This document shows positions 55,101 through 64,000 of a stretch of 64,000 bases of DNA, in pieces; positions within the stretch are counted from its first letter, which is position 1, and each line of letters begins with the position of its first letter. The notes under the pieces are model-generated. The model worked only from the letters and a program-made list of their open reading frames with translations. It did no database searches and was not told where the DNA came from. This DNA is from Takakia lepidozioides. Lineage: Eukaryota; Streptophyta; Takakiopsida; Takakiales; Takakiaceae. The position numbers were made by a program, and so were the translations under genes. The stretch covers positions 8,618,001-8,682,000 of the forward strand of contig CM060732.1 of the NCBI GenBank assembly GCA_030704615.1, in the 5' to 3' direction.

Positions 55101-56337
55101 CCACGGAATTCACCCTTTCCGTTTGCCCGTCCGTCGTAGGTCGGAAGGCAGTGCTCATCTTGAGCCTTGTCCCCATTTTCTTCCAAAGTGCCCTCCAAAA
55201 TTTACTTGTAAACTTTGGATCGCGGTCCGAGACAATATCCTTCGGGAGTCCATGATGCTTGAAGACGTGGACGAAGTAAAGTCGCCCCATCTCCTGCGCC
55301 ATTGCCGTCTCCTTGGTAGGGATGAAATGGCCCATTTTACTGAACCTATCCACCACCACCATGATTGCCTCGAATCTTTTTGACAGCGGCATAGCAGTCA
55401 TGAAATCCATCGAGACACTTTCCCAAGACCCATCTGGGTGCATGTCTTGACATACTCCTCGGCCTCCTCCCTCAGTTTGGGCCAGAAATATAAGAGTGCC
55501 GCGGTGCGCTTGGCTCCGCCGTGGCCCCTAAGCGGGCCATCGTGGCATTCTCTCAAGAGACTATCTCTAATCCCTCCCTTCAGCACGTAGAGACGATTTT
55601 GCTTGTACCGGAGTAGTCCATTTTGCAAGTGGAACTGCGATTTAACCCCCATCCTCAAGTCCCGCATCACGGACTTCGCCATCTCATCCTTCCGGTAAGC
55701 CTTCCGGATCTTTCTTAGGAGCGTCGTCTCGCCCTTATACACCAACATGAGCTGTTGTTTTCTACTTAAAGCATCGGCCACCACATTGTCCCGTCCCGGT
55801 TTGTGCTGGATATCCACGTCGAACACCGCCAAAGTATCTTGCCACCTAAGTTGTTTTGGGGACAACTTAGGCTACGTGGCAAAATACTTCACCGTGACAT
55901 TGTCCGTGAACACCTTCACTGGGTTGGAACCAATATAGTGGCGCCAAAGCTCAAGGCAATGCACCACCGCCTTAATTTCTTTCTCGTGCGTAGGCCATCT
56001 TCGCTCCACTTCATTCAATTTCTGACTTTCGTAAGCCACTGGACGTCCATCTTGCATGAGCACTCCCCCTATTGCGAAGTCCGACGCATCCGTATGAATC
56101 TCAAATAGATGGTCGAACTCCGGGATTTTGAGGACTAGAGCTTCCGCCATCCGCTGCTTCAACTCGGCAAAAGCTTGGCCATAAAAGGTGTTCCATACCC
56201 AGACTTTGGATTTACACAGAAGGTCTGATAGTGGCCCCGCGATCTTGGCGAAATTCCTCACATACTTCCGGTAATAGGAGGCGAGTCCTAGGAAGGATCG
56301 CACTCCCAGGACCGAAATCAGAGGCTCCCAGTCCAAG
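54342..56337 (-). pseudogene. Chromovirus pol: RT end, RNase H, integrase, chromodomain
   Basis: From 56,336 the frame gives the RT connection (VRSFLGLASYYRKYVRNFAK) and RNase H (FEIHTDASDFAIGGVLMQDG; VERRWPTHEKEIKAVVHCLE). After a stop, 55,865-55,398 gives DVDIQHKPGRDNVVADALSR and the HHCC domain (ECHDGPLRGHGGAKRTAALL). 55,443-55,018 holds the integrase core with SMDF, SDRDP and GQTERVN supplying D, D and E. A frameshift near 55,100 leads to the last frame, which ends in a chromodomain: EYEVEAVLKSKRFKNQETKY then LVKWKGYHH and an AVAAFE helix. Chromodomains direct insertion to heterochromatin. The upstream polymerase is cut off by the CACTA insertion at 56,338. Confidence 0.85.
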
Positions 56338-57735
56338 CACTAAAAGAAAAACGTGGAATAACCACTGGCCCTTTAACCACTACTGTCTTTTTCCACTCTA
56401 TAAACCACTAGTAACCACTTGCCAGTGGTTAATCGCCACGGTGGCATCATAGACAGTGGTTGGAAGTGGTTTCAACCACTCAGTAGTCCACGTGTAATAA
56501 ATTGTTTTTATTTATTATTATTTATTTGGTAATAAATTTTAATTAATTAATAAAATATTCCACGTCCACGAGTGCAGTGGTACATTGTGAGTGGTTATAG
56601 ACACCTCGGTGATGGGAAGTGGTTGAAACCACTTGCTACTCCACGTGTAATAATTCAAATTTTATTTGTGATTTATGATTTGGAAATATGTATTAATTCA
56701 TAAATATAATATTCCACGTGGACGGGGACAGTGGCACGTTGATCTGGAGTGGTTAAAGACACCTCATTGATTTGTACCACTTTGATAGTGGTGGAGAGTG
56801 GGTGGTGAAAGATACTGCAGTAATTGGAACCACTATTCTAATGGTTGCTCATGAGCAGTTGCCTACAGACAAGTGATTGGTACCACTTTTTGGGTGATAC
56901 ATGAAAAAATTTAAGTGGTTTGTGCAGCTGTGTCAAACTTTGAAAAACAAACAAGTGGCCAGACCATTGTGGCATGATGCTATTGAACAAATGGTTCCAA
57001 CAATAAACTTTATTCTGAATCTGAAACATATTCGTCACCCTCTGAATCACTTTGCTCAACTGGAATAGCGGTTGGTTGCACAAACGCCGCTTGAATGGTA
57101 GCCAACATAGCCAGGTCTTCTTTATTTAGAGTCGTGGCACCATCTAATGACCTAGGTATTGGCTGATCTGATAAGGTGGACGGTGCCTGAAGGCCATCAA
57201 AATCTGCATTTTCTCCAATGTCACATTGATCTATGTCCGCCACAATCCTTTTTGCTCTTGGATCCTTCCGAAGGACTACCTTCCACTCCGAACTTGGGGA
57301 CTCATCCGAAAAGAACACTTGTTCAACTTGAGATGGAAAGATGAACGGCTGATCATTGGTTGGTAACATCCTCCCAAAATTTACAAGTAGAAAACCATAC
57401 TCGTGAATCCCGCTTCATTGCAGCATTTTGTCCAACGAGGTTGGCCCTCACCCAGGCACAACGAAATACAATGGGGTGCACTCGTCCATAATCCAATTTG
57501 AAGATCTCTTTGATGACCCCAACGTACTCTAATGGTGACATGACCAGATTTCTATCACGCACATTATTTATGCTCTGTTGCTGGAAGACGGATGCAACTC
57601 TGGAATCAAAAGAGACAAGAAGACGACTCTCCGTGTCATCCACTCGATAATGATTTCCATACGCCTTCATGCCACGAAATGAAGCTGATCTCAATGAGGG
57701 GTATTTTTTGCAAAGTAATGCAACCATTCATTGCT
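56338..57735 (-). mobile_element. CACTA transposon 3' part with DUF4216-like coding sequence
   Basis: CACTAAAAGAAAAACGTGG at 56,338 is a CACTA-type terminus, placed exactly where the chromoviral RT frame breaks. The next 600 bp are packed with AACCACT/AGTGGTT on both strands (e.g. 56,360, 56,376, 56,402, 56,415, 56,455, 56,475, 56,625, 56,748, 56,790), the subterminal repeats expected of CACTA elements. Coding sequence starts at about 57,003 on the minus strand. The element is truncated on the right near 57,735; the TNP2 transposase core and other terminus are missing. Confidence 0.75.
57003..57727 (-). pseudogene. TNP2-type CACTA protein C-terminus (DUF4216-like)
   Basis: The frame at 57,727-57,353 contains SPLEYVGVIKEIFKLDYGRV then HPIVFRCAWVRANLVG, the DUF4216 pattern (YYG.L.EI.ELDY....V.LFKC.WV). 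The next frame (57,369-57,010) begins QPFIFPSQVEQVFFSDES and SSEWKVVLRKDPRAKRI, the conserved PF+LA.Q..QVFYV.D....W.VV continuation. One frameshift near 57,360 separates them. An acidic tail follows. In CACTA elements this domain lies C-terminal to the transposase catalytic core. Confidence 0.75.
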
Positions 57736-57740
57736 AACAT

Positions 57741-58928
57741 GTGTCATTCTTGTTGCCATTTTGTGACAGAAAGTATGCAACAGAGAAGGCACAGTTCATT
57801 GCAGACAGAGAGGCATGTGCTCGTGAGTGGCGTGCCAATCGTCGACGTCACCGCCGCCTTCCGGTGCCATACCCTCCCCATTTGTTGGAGTTTCCACCCC
57901 TACCGGTATGGATACGCCGTGCAGTCCAGGCCCATGTCTCTGAGCATGGTGTTGAGGATACGGATGTAATTCATTTGTCTCGAGTACCAGTTTGGCATTG
58001 TTTGGCTTGAAAGAGAGGTTTACGGTGTCGACGGGAGGTTGATGAAGTACGCATTCCAGAAACCGGATGAAACTGCAATTACGAGTCAGTGGAGAGTACC
58101 TCCTGGAAGATACAGGGTTCTCGGAGCTCCTCGGCGGCAGTCCACTGGTTCGTTTGTCACGCCGGGAACTGCTGGTTTTGTTGTTCAAGACAAAATGAAT
58201 GTGGTCGTGAAGACGGAGACCAGAACTTCCACCCCAATAGTTGAGCTCTCCGACTCCTCGGAGGAGGATGTTCCCAAAACTCCATGTGTGGTGCATTCTC
58301 CGATTGTCGTGGAGCCGGAAGTGAAGGAGCTGACTAGTGTCATTCCTAAACTGAAGTCAATGGGAGGAATGCCGGGTTTCAAGAGTGAATTGCGGGGGAT
58401 TGACTGGGACAATGTCCCTATTGAGCGTGTGGAGTTCCTGCCGGAGACTTTTGATGGGGATGTCGTTTTCGAGCTGCCTCCACCTGGGCGGGGTGGACCT
58501 GTTTCGAGCCTCATGCAGGGAATGGACAAGAGACACGATGGACACCCATGGTGCAGAACAAAAACATCCAATATTCAAAATGATGACAAGCTCGTGTTCC
58601 GGAGAGCGGTGTGCAATGGGCACCTCAGGTGCAAGAATTTGAATTGTAGACATTTCATGCGGTCTGAGGTTTAGAACCAAAGCGAGTGGGAGGGATGCGC
58701 CAAGAATCCAAGCCTGGTGAAGCACCTCCTACCTCCAACACTTTCGTTTGCAAGTTCTGCAAACGAGCGCCTTCCTGTCTGGGAGTGTGTGGAGCAAGAA
58801 TGTACTATGTGGTGCACCGTTTCAAAACCATGACTAGAGCCGGTGTGCATTTTAGCTTCCGCAACCATCTAGTGTCCAAGGGGGATTACAGGGGAAGTGT
58901 TGAAACAATGTCTAGGTTGATAAGATAG
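57741..58928 (+). pseudogene. Protein with GCM/WRKY-like zinc-binding domain
   Basis: Plus-strand frames: 57,741-58,010 (RKYATEKAQFIADREACARE, helical and Arg-rich), 58,039-58,674 and 58,686-58,928. The second runs through an acidic Ser-rich linker into DVVFELPPPGRGGPVSSLMQ and KTSNIQNDDKLVFRRAVCNG, then HLRCKNLNCRHF. The third gives FVCKFCKRAPSCLGVCGARM and TRAGVHFSFRNHLVSKGDYR. Cysteine and histidine spacing (C..G.L.C.N..C...C..C....C...C and late H..H) resembles the GCM/WRKY zinc superfamily found in plant and fungal transposon-related proteins. A stop after RSEV and a frameshift inactivate it. The function is unknown; DNA binding is the family expectation. Confidence 0.55.
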
Positions 58929-58944
58929 GAGTATGAGAGCAATC

Positions 58945-59219
58945 CAATAGCCAGTAGCAGGGAGTGCTCAGGGGCCACCATTGGGTGGAAGATCCACCAC
59001 AACTACAACAGGTCCTCAAGGACCAGCACCAGCAAGGGTGCCAGCATCTGTCAGTGGGCAGAGGGTAGGGCCACAGATGGCGTTACAACCAACACGGGCA
59101 AAACCACCTTTTCCAATATATTCAGGAAAAGGGGATCCCGATGTACACATTAGCAAATTTGAGCACATTTGTATAGTGAACAATGAGAATGGCGATGATG
59201 CCAAGATGAGACTGTTTCC
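58945..59219 (+). mobile_element. Orphan gag fragment of the Athila/Tat-like family
   Basis: 275 bp nearly identical to the gag linker-capsid of both large copies (compare 44,340-44,105 complement and 26,300-26,545): GPQGPAPARVPASVSGQRVG then PPFPIYSGKGDPDVHISKFE and NNENGDDAKMRLFP. It is joined directly, with no LTR, to the methyltransferase-like exon that starts at about 59,221. The fragment is internal to gag, so it arose by DNA rearrangement or template switching rather than by normal insertion. Confidence 0.8.
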
Positions 59220-59220
59220 G

Positions 59221-61873
59221 TGGCGATGAGCCACTGCAAAAAGAGCACAGTCGGGGGCGGGGCGGTGAAAGCCTCCATCGACATGATCCTTGTGGATATC
59301 CCGGATGGGCAGGAGATACTGGGGCTGGGCTCACTACCGTGGTGGAACAAGTACGACGAAAGATACTGGAGCCACACATTCGGGTTCGCAGCCAACGTGT
59401 TGGACGACGATGGCTATGTTGTTGTGCTAGCAGCCGATGGAGAAGTCACTGAGAATGATATCAAAGTATGGACGGGGAGAAGTGCAGCACCCATCCTGAA
59501 GAAGATCTGGACTTGCATCAACACGCAGGGTCTTGTCAACAATGGTCAGAAGGTATGCTACGGTTTTCCTGTGTTCTGCCAATTTCTGCGCCAAAATTGC
59601 TCATGTACGTGTAGGCCACCTCTCACGTTCTCCTTTCCTTCTTTGTAGACTCTTATCTTTCAGGCATTCTACTTTATGAAGGAACATTTGAAATTCAAAT
59701 TACGTCAAGCAAGTAGACTTGTTGATTCCACAGTTGATCCACTGGAGTATAATGTCATGTTCAACCCATGAGTCCTGCATTCATCCAGACGTTGTTAGAG
59801 GGCTGTCTGGGACTTTAGACCCTTTTATGGGCTCTGTGGGGTACCCTTAATTTTTGCGCAGACTTACGGATGGTAGACTTAGACCAACAAAGGCCTTAGG
59901 GGTGACAGGTACAAGCTTTAGGGGTAGTAGACAGGCTTACACACTCAGTCACAGTCTTACACAGTCGTACACAGCCTATCATAGTTTATCACAACCATAC
60001 ACAACCTTACACAGCCCGACACAGCCTTACACGGTCTGTCACAGTCAATCACAGCCTATCACAGTTAGTCACAGTCTATCACAGCTCGACACAGCTTCGC
60101 ACAGCTAGTCACAACCGACACAGTCCGACACAGCCAGTCACAGCTCGACACAGTCACAGCCCGACACAGTTTGGCACAGCCCGTCACAGCGTACATAGGA
60201 AACGGTTATCATTGGCAGGGACCAACTGTATGGAAACGACATCTGCAGAGGGAACGTGTTTACTTCTTGAGATGACAGTTAGTTAGTTAGACAGTTAGAA
60301 CAGCTTGTGGGTAGATTAGGCAGAGTAGCAACTTGGAGAGGGAACTTCACAGGGGGCGCTTCTTGGTCATTCATGAGAGGAGATCAGGCGGAGAGCAGGA
60401 ACGGGAGCAAGGATAGAGAGCACGGTGAAGGAGGAGAGATGATCAGTAGATGCTCGTTTCATGCAAAGCTGTAGTGATACTGTAGAGCAGATTAGAGACA
60501 CCATGGCTTCGGCCTAATACCTGATAAATCTTAATCTGGTACTTATTCGATACAAACACACTGTGTAAAGAGACTTGAGTGAAGCTGTGAAATGAATGGA
60601 TGAGTCAATGGAACCTGATAGATACTGAAGCAATCTGATGCTTCAGTATACAGAGTAAGGTAATTTGCTAACATGAAGGCAAAAAGAAATACAAATAGGA
60701 AGCACAACCATGATTCACTAGCTGTAGGTCATGACTGATTGTTCTGAGCGAGCTGAGTGCTTAGAGATATCCAATTCTTCTATCTCGGAGTTCCCACCTC
60801 GGATAGCGAAGGGATGGGTGAGTAAAAGCCGCTTGACAGACGCTCATGGAAATGTGTACGGATATTGAAGGCAGGGTCCTCGACGTCACGGCTACTATAG
60901 GTGAGAGCGTTCAGTGATTACGGCACCGAAATTGACACCGTTTCTAATTGTCTTTGTTTGCTTGCGCGAGGAAGCGAGTCATTCTTGACTTTGGCTTTGG
61001 TTGTGTCTTATGAATTCGCAGGTGCCTGTATGTGGGCGGGAAGGATGTCCAACCGATTTGTGTTCTCATTTGAGGGGGATACGGCCTTGTACGATTTCAA
61101 TTTGGCGGGCCTACAGCGTCTGCCTCCTACTGAGGATCCCAACAACGCAGAAGAGGACGTGGAAGGGGAGGAGGAAGAGGACGAGGAGGAGGAAGTCCAG
61201 GAAATTCGTCCGATGCAGGGGCGCCCGAAGCCGCTTCCTGCAATGCCTGTCTTCGAGTGAGTTGCACCATAGTAAGTGTATTGGTTTCGGTTGTAGGGAC
61301 CATGCAACCTGCCGATGATTCCCTGTTTCAATGTTCTAATGTGCTTCATTCTGTGTTTGTGCGTACACTCAGCCTTGCAGAGTCGTCCGACGAGGAAATG
61401 CTGGGAGACTTGCCCGAATCGGACCCTATTGCAGAGGAGGAGATAGAATCGCATCGGCCATTCTTTGCCAGAAAAGCGTTTCTTGCGAGTCCCCAGAAGC
61501 CCTTTTTCTACCACCCTATGTAGACACGGCTGCCAGAGAAGCCATCAGGAGGGAGGATAGGCCTACTCGGTTCGAGCAATTGATATTCGGGAAGGAGCAG
61601 AGAATTATAATGAGGCGTGAGGCCAAACATGGAATTGTGAAAGACAGAGTAGGCAAGTTCGTCATAGAATCCGCGTCTAAGAGCGAGGGGGATGATGAGG
61701 ATTGTTCCGCATCCAGGTGGACAGTTCCAGCTGGTGAGGATGGTATTTTTGAGGGGAGGGCTTCTCAGAGTAACAGCAGTAGCAACAGTGCAGTTTCAGA
61801 GGCAGGTGGAAGGCAGCTATCCTTGCATGAGGCCGGGGATGCATTGGACAGTGATCGCGGATCCTCGCCATAG
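59221..61873 (+). pseudogene. Second copy of the methyltransferase-like gene, split by a solo LTR
   Basis: Exon 59,221-59,552 carries MILVDIPDGQEILGLGSLPW then YDERYWSHTFGFAANVLDDD and GYVVVLAADGE, aligned with VDIPDGQ...FDERYW in the minus copy. After a GT-AG intron (59,553-59,650) the next exon ends SPAFIQT at 59,792, the solo LTR follows, and the exon resumes LMEMCTDIEGRVLDVTATIG (60,839-60,900), i.e. motif X/I. The phase-1 intron (60,901-61,021) splits the same Gly codon as in the minus copy. Then comes ACMWAGRMSNRFVFSFEGDT, the post-motif-I helix and acidic strand end, an acidic tract and, after an intron at 61,257-61,372, a tail. A one-base shift at about 61,510 (T run) leads to the final frame ending at 61,873. 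VTATIG lacks the GxG of motif I. Confidence 0.65.
59793..60838 (+). repeat. Solo LTR of the Athila/Tat-like family
   Basis: 1,046 bp from TGTTAGAGGGCTGTCTGGGA to AAAAGCCGCTTGACA, with the CACAGTC/GACACAG minisatellite at 59,940-60,190. Flanks are GACGT and GACGC, a 4-5 bp duplication. Excising the LTR and one flank copy restores the codons of a methyltransferase-like exon. A solo LTR arises by recombination between the two LTRs of a full element. It is more diverged from the other copies than they are from each other, suggesting an older insertion. Confidence 0.88.
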
Positions 61874-62104
61874 CAAAGTCTCATTTGGATCCTTCTGTTG
61901 TATAGTTCTGAAACACTTAATGAAAATATTGACGATTTTTGAAATCATTGTGTTCAGACTGTGCATGTCCGATTCCCAACATTTCTTCCGCAAACCACAA
62001 TGTAATAATAAAAGCAGAAGAGACGCAAAGTAAAGTAAAGAACCCTACAAGTAATTTATGCACACCAGCGAACCGCGAACTAAAAGCCATGAAAACACTG
62101 TCGT

Positions 62105-62455
62105 TTCTAACATTCCTATTGGGAATTTCGGCGCCGAAATAGCCCAGTGTGCGCCTTCATAATATGGGCCTTATAAAATTCCACGTAGGAATTATTGCAC
62201 CAAAATATCACAATGGAAGCCTTCAGCACAAGGCACTTCAACACATTCCACTTGGGTATTTCGGCGCCAAAATAGCCTGCTCTGCGCCATAAAATACGCC
62301 AGTATATCATATTTCAAAAGAGAATTTCGGCGCCGAAATACCCCAATGGAAGTCTTCAAAACACCACTTTACCACACTACTCTTGGGAATTTCGGCACCG
62401 AAATACCCCGGTGGAAGTCTTCAAAACACCACTTTACCACACTACTTTTTGGGGG
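62105..62455. repeat. Repeats centred on the palindrome AATTTCGGCGCCGAAATA
   Basis: GAATTTCGGCGCCGAAATA or a one-base variant occurs at about 62,124, 62,258, 62,322 and 62,389; the last two lie in a direct repeat of about 67 bp (GAAATACCCCAATGGAAGTC, then TTCAAAACACCACTTTACCA). ATTTCGGCGCCGAAAT is a perfect 16-bp palindrome. The same TTCGGCGCC word recurs in the tandem repeat at 63.4-63.7 kb. Confidence 0.7.
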
Positions 62456-63270
62456 CATTTATAGGGCTGTATTGCCCTGTAGTTGACTATTTTCATTCTC
62501 CTTGTGGTTGATAGTATGCAGGAGGGATCCATTATGTTTTCATGTTGGAATTTCACCATGTAATGAAGATTTTAAATCATTTAATTCACTTTCATTTTAA
62601 ATAATAATATTAAAAATAATAATATTAAAAATAATAATATTAAAAATAATACCATTAAAAAAAAATTCCAATGCTGCAATCTCCCTGTTTTTTTAAATAT
62701 TAAATAAAAACTAAAAAATAAAATATGAACATTAAAAATATAAACTATTTCGGAAAACAATCTTGATGACACGTGGCATCACTCTTGCTCAAACCAGAAC
62801 ACGTGGCAGTATGTGACACGACATTCTTTATCCATATTTTCACCACGTGTAAAGATCCGTAGTCATATATGCTAGTCATATATTTTGTCTGTGTGCCACA
62901 TGTCACATCTCAAGTGCAACAGGTGTCCCGCTAACAACTCTCCATGTAGACATCTTTGTAGTCATATGAGCGAGTCATGTAGTCACCACGTGTGAAATCT
63001 GCCATAGCACACGTGTCCCGCTAGCGCCTCTCCATGTAGGGAGGTTTGCTATTTCATGAGCATGAGCGGCATGAGCGGAGTAGTAAGACAATCGGTTTTC
63101 ATGAGCAGAAGTACAAATTTCGAAAATAAAAAACAATAAAAAACAATAATTTAATACAATGTGTCAGGAAAAATCAATATATTATTCGGCCCCTTGAAGG
63201 GAAAATTGCAGTTCTGACAGTTGTGCTCATGATATTTCGTCTTCCGCTCATGCCAATTCCCAGCGACATG
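62456..63270. other. AT-rich intergenic stretch, no gene seen
   Basis: It holds (ATAATAATATTAAAA)n-like repeats at 62,598-62,655. A run of CACGTGG/CACGTGT words follows at 62,768-63,030 (at least six), as do GTAGTCATAT/GAGTCATGTAGTC words at 62,860-62,985 that resemble the subterminal motifs of the CACTA end at 2.85-3.2 kb. No coding domain is evident. Confidence 0.45.
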
Positions 63271-63277
63271 TGCAAAT

Positions 63278-63720
63278 ATGGCGCCGAATTTCGTGGTAAT
63301 AGGGTCCGTAACCTCAAAAAACGGCGACGTATTTCGCGATAATAGGTCTCTCTGGCGAAAAATGGTGCCGAATTCCGCGGCTATAGGTCCCCTCATGACA
63401 GGTAATTCGGCGTCATTTTTCCAGTGCATGTTCGGACTTAGCCAGTTTTCGGCCCAAAATAGAGAAATTCGGCGCCATTTTTCCAGACACTGTACCAGTG
63501 CATGTTGGGACTTAGCCAGTTTTCGGCCCAAAAAAGAGAAATTTGGCGCCATTTTTCCAGACACGGTACCAGTGCATGTTAGGACTTAGCCAGTTTTCGG
63601 CCCAAAAAAGAGAAATTCGGCGCCATTTTCCCAGACACAGGTACCAGTGCATGTTGGGACTTAGCCAGTTTTTGGCCCCAAAAAGAGAAATTCGGCGCCA
63701 TTTTTCCAGAAATGGCCCCA
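63278..63720 (+). repeat. About 74-bp tandem repeat with TTCGGCGCCATTTTTCC
   Basis: Units starting GTGCATGTTGGGACTTAGCC occur at 63,424, 63,499, 63,572 and 63,648 (period 73-76), each followed by AGTTTTCGGCCCAAAAAAGA and AATTCGGCGCCATTTTTCCA. Looser copies of GCGCCGAATTTCG precede the array from 63,278. Open frames across it on both strands are repeat artefacts. Confidence 0.8.
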
Positions 63721-63879
63721 CAACTGCTTCTGTTGGATCTCAGTTTGAATGGAATATTGCCTCATTCCAGGAGTTTTGGGGTGCATTTCATTACACTGCA
63801 AAAAAAAGTCTGATACAGCAAAATGCAATTGAAAATATCCATATGGAGGATTCCCTTTGCCCCATCAATGATTTCTGGA

Positions 63880-64000
63880 ATCCCTAAGGAGGAGTTTGTG
63901 CAGCTTGTTCACGCTCAACGCCGGTGCATGAATAAAGTCATCAATAGTCACGTTCATCCTCAACCTCTTCAGGTAAATGTAATACAGATGCTTGCACGGA
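63880..64000 (-). pseudogene. Partial SWIM zinc-finger coding sequence at window edge
   Basis: The complement of 63,999-63,880 reads PCKHLYYIYLKRLRMNVTID then DFIHAPALSVNKLHKLLL. This matches PCKHLYFILDLNGMVCDPRR and FIHQATMSFNEVNTLM in the SWIM pseudogene at 1.44-1.68 kb. The rest of the gene lies beyond the window. Because the edge cuts it I cannot say whether this copy is intact. Confidence 0.65.

Noticed and set aside
63278-63720. Protein-coding frames on both strands (MAPNF..., GPFLEKW...)
   Set aside because: Repetitive translations of the 74-bp tandem repeat, equally open on both strands.

Overview
The window is eukaryotic and consists almost entirely of transposable elements and decayed genes. 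No intact single-copy host gene, rRNA or tRNA was recognised. Several features point to the green (streptophyte) lineage: plant-type L1 LINEs with a DUF4283-like ORF1 and a zf-RVT domain, CACTA elements with a DUF4216-like C-terminus, an Athila/Tat-like Ty3/gypsy family, a chromovirus, and a short CCCTAAA run. Two more features suggest a charophyte alga (a Chara-like, large, repeat-rich genome). One is a gypsy element carrying its own DNMT3-type cytosine methyltransferase. The other is a set of SWIM and GCM/WRKY-like zinc proteins of a sort I associate with charophytes and bryophytes. The species assignment is inference.

Layout. 0-3.6 kb: remnant of a LINE ORF1, a TGACGTGGC cluster, a SWIM-zinc-finger pseudogene (-) and the terminus of a CACTA element that cuts it. 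3.6-6.6 kb: a LINE (-). 6.6-11.8 kb: a Ty3/gypsy pol (-) in the order gag, protease, DNA cytosine methyltransferase, reverse transcriptase. Its methyltransferase is split by a 1,147-bp hairpin-rich element flanked by a 5-bp duplication. 12.4-13.6 kb: tandem repeats and a second palindrome array. 13.6-15.2 kb: a LINE (+). 15.2-18.4 kb: no gene seen. 18.4-19.1 kb: a LINE ORF1 fragment (+), followed by a GCCACGTCA cluster. 20.5-46.5 kb: a minus-strand Athila/Tat-like retroelement into which a plus-strand member of the same family has inserted (24,345-37,057). 46.5-51.3 kb: a decayed, many-exon minus-strand gene with a class-beta amino-methyltransferase-like C-terminus; its introns carry a family of perfect or near-perfect hairpins. 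52-56.3 kb: a gypsy gag/protease fragment and a chromovirus pol with chromodomain (-). 56.3-57.7 kb: a CACTA 3' part (-). 57.7-61.9 kb: a GCM/WRKY-like zinc domain, a gag scrap, and a second copy of the methyltransferase-like gene (+), split by a solo LTR of the 20-46 kb family. 62-64 kb: palindromic and tandem repeats and the edge of a second SWIM gene.

How the parts relate. Three separate methyltransferase sequences lie in one window: a C5 enzyme inside a retrotransposon, and two copies of a circularly permuted amino-methyltransferase-like family. The two copies share an intron at the identical codon and phase. Nesting gives a relative order. The gypsy-DNMT element is older than both the hairpin element and the LINE. 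The methyltransferase-like genes are older than the Athila/Tat-like LTR insertions. The minus Athila/Tat-like element is older than its nested sibling. Almost every reading frame carries stops or frameshifts, so the window is best read as a fossil bed.
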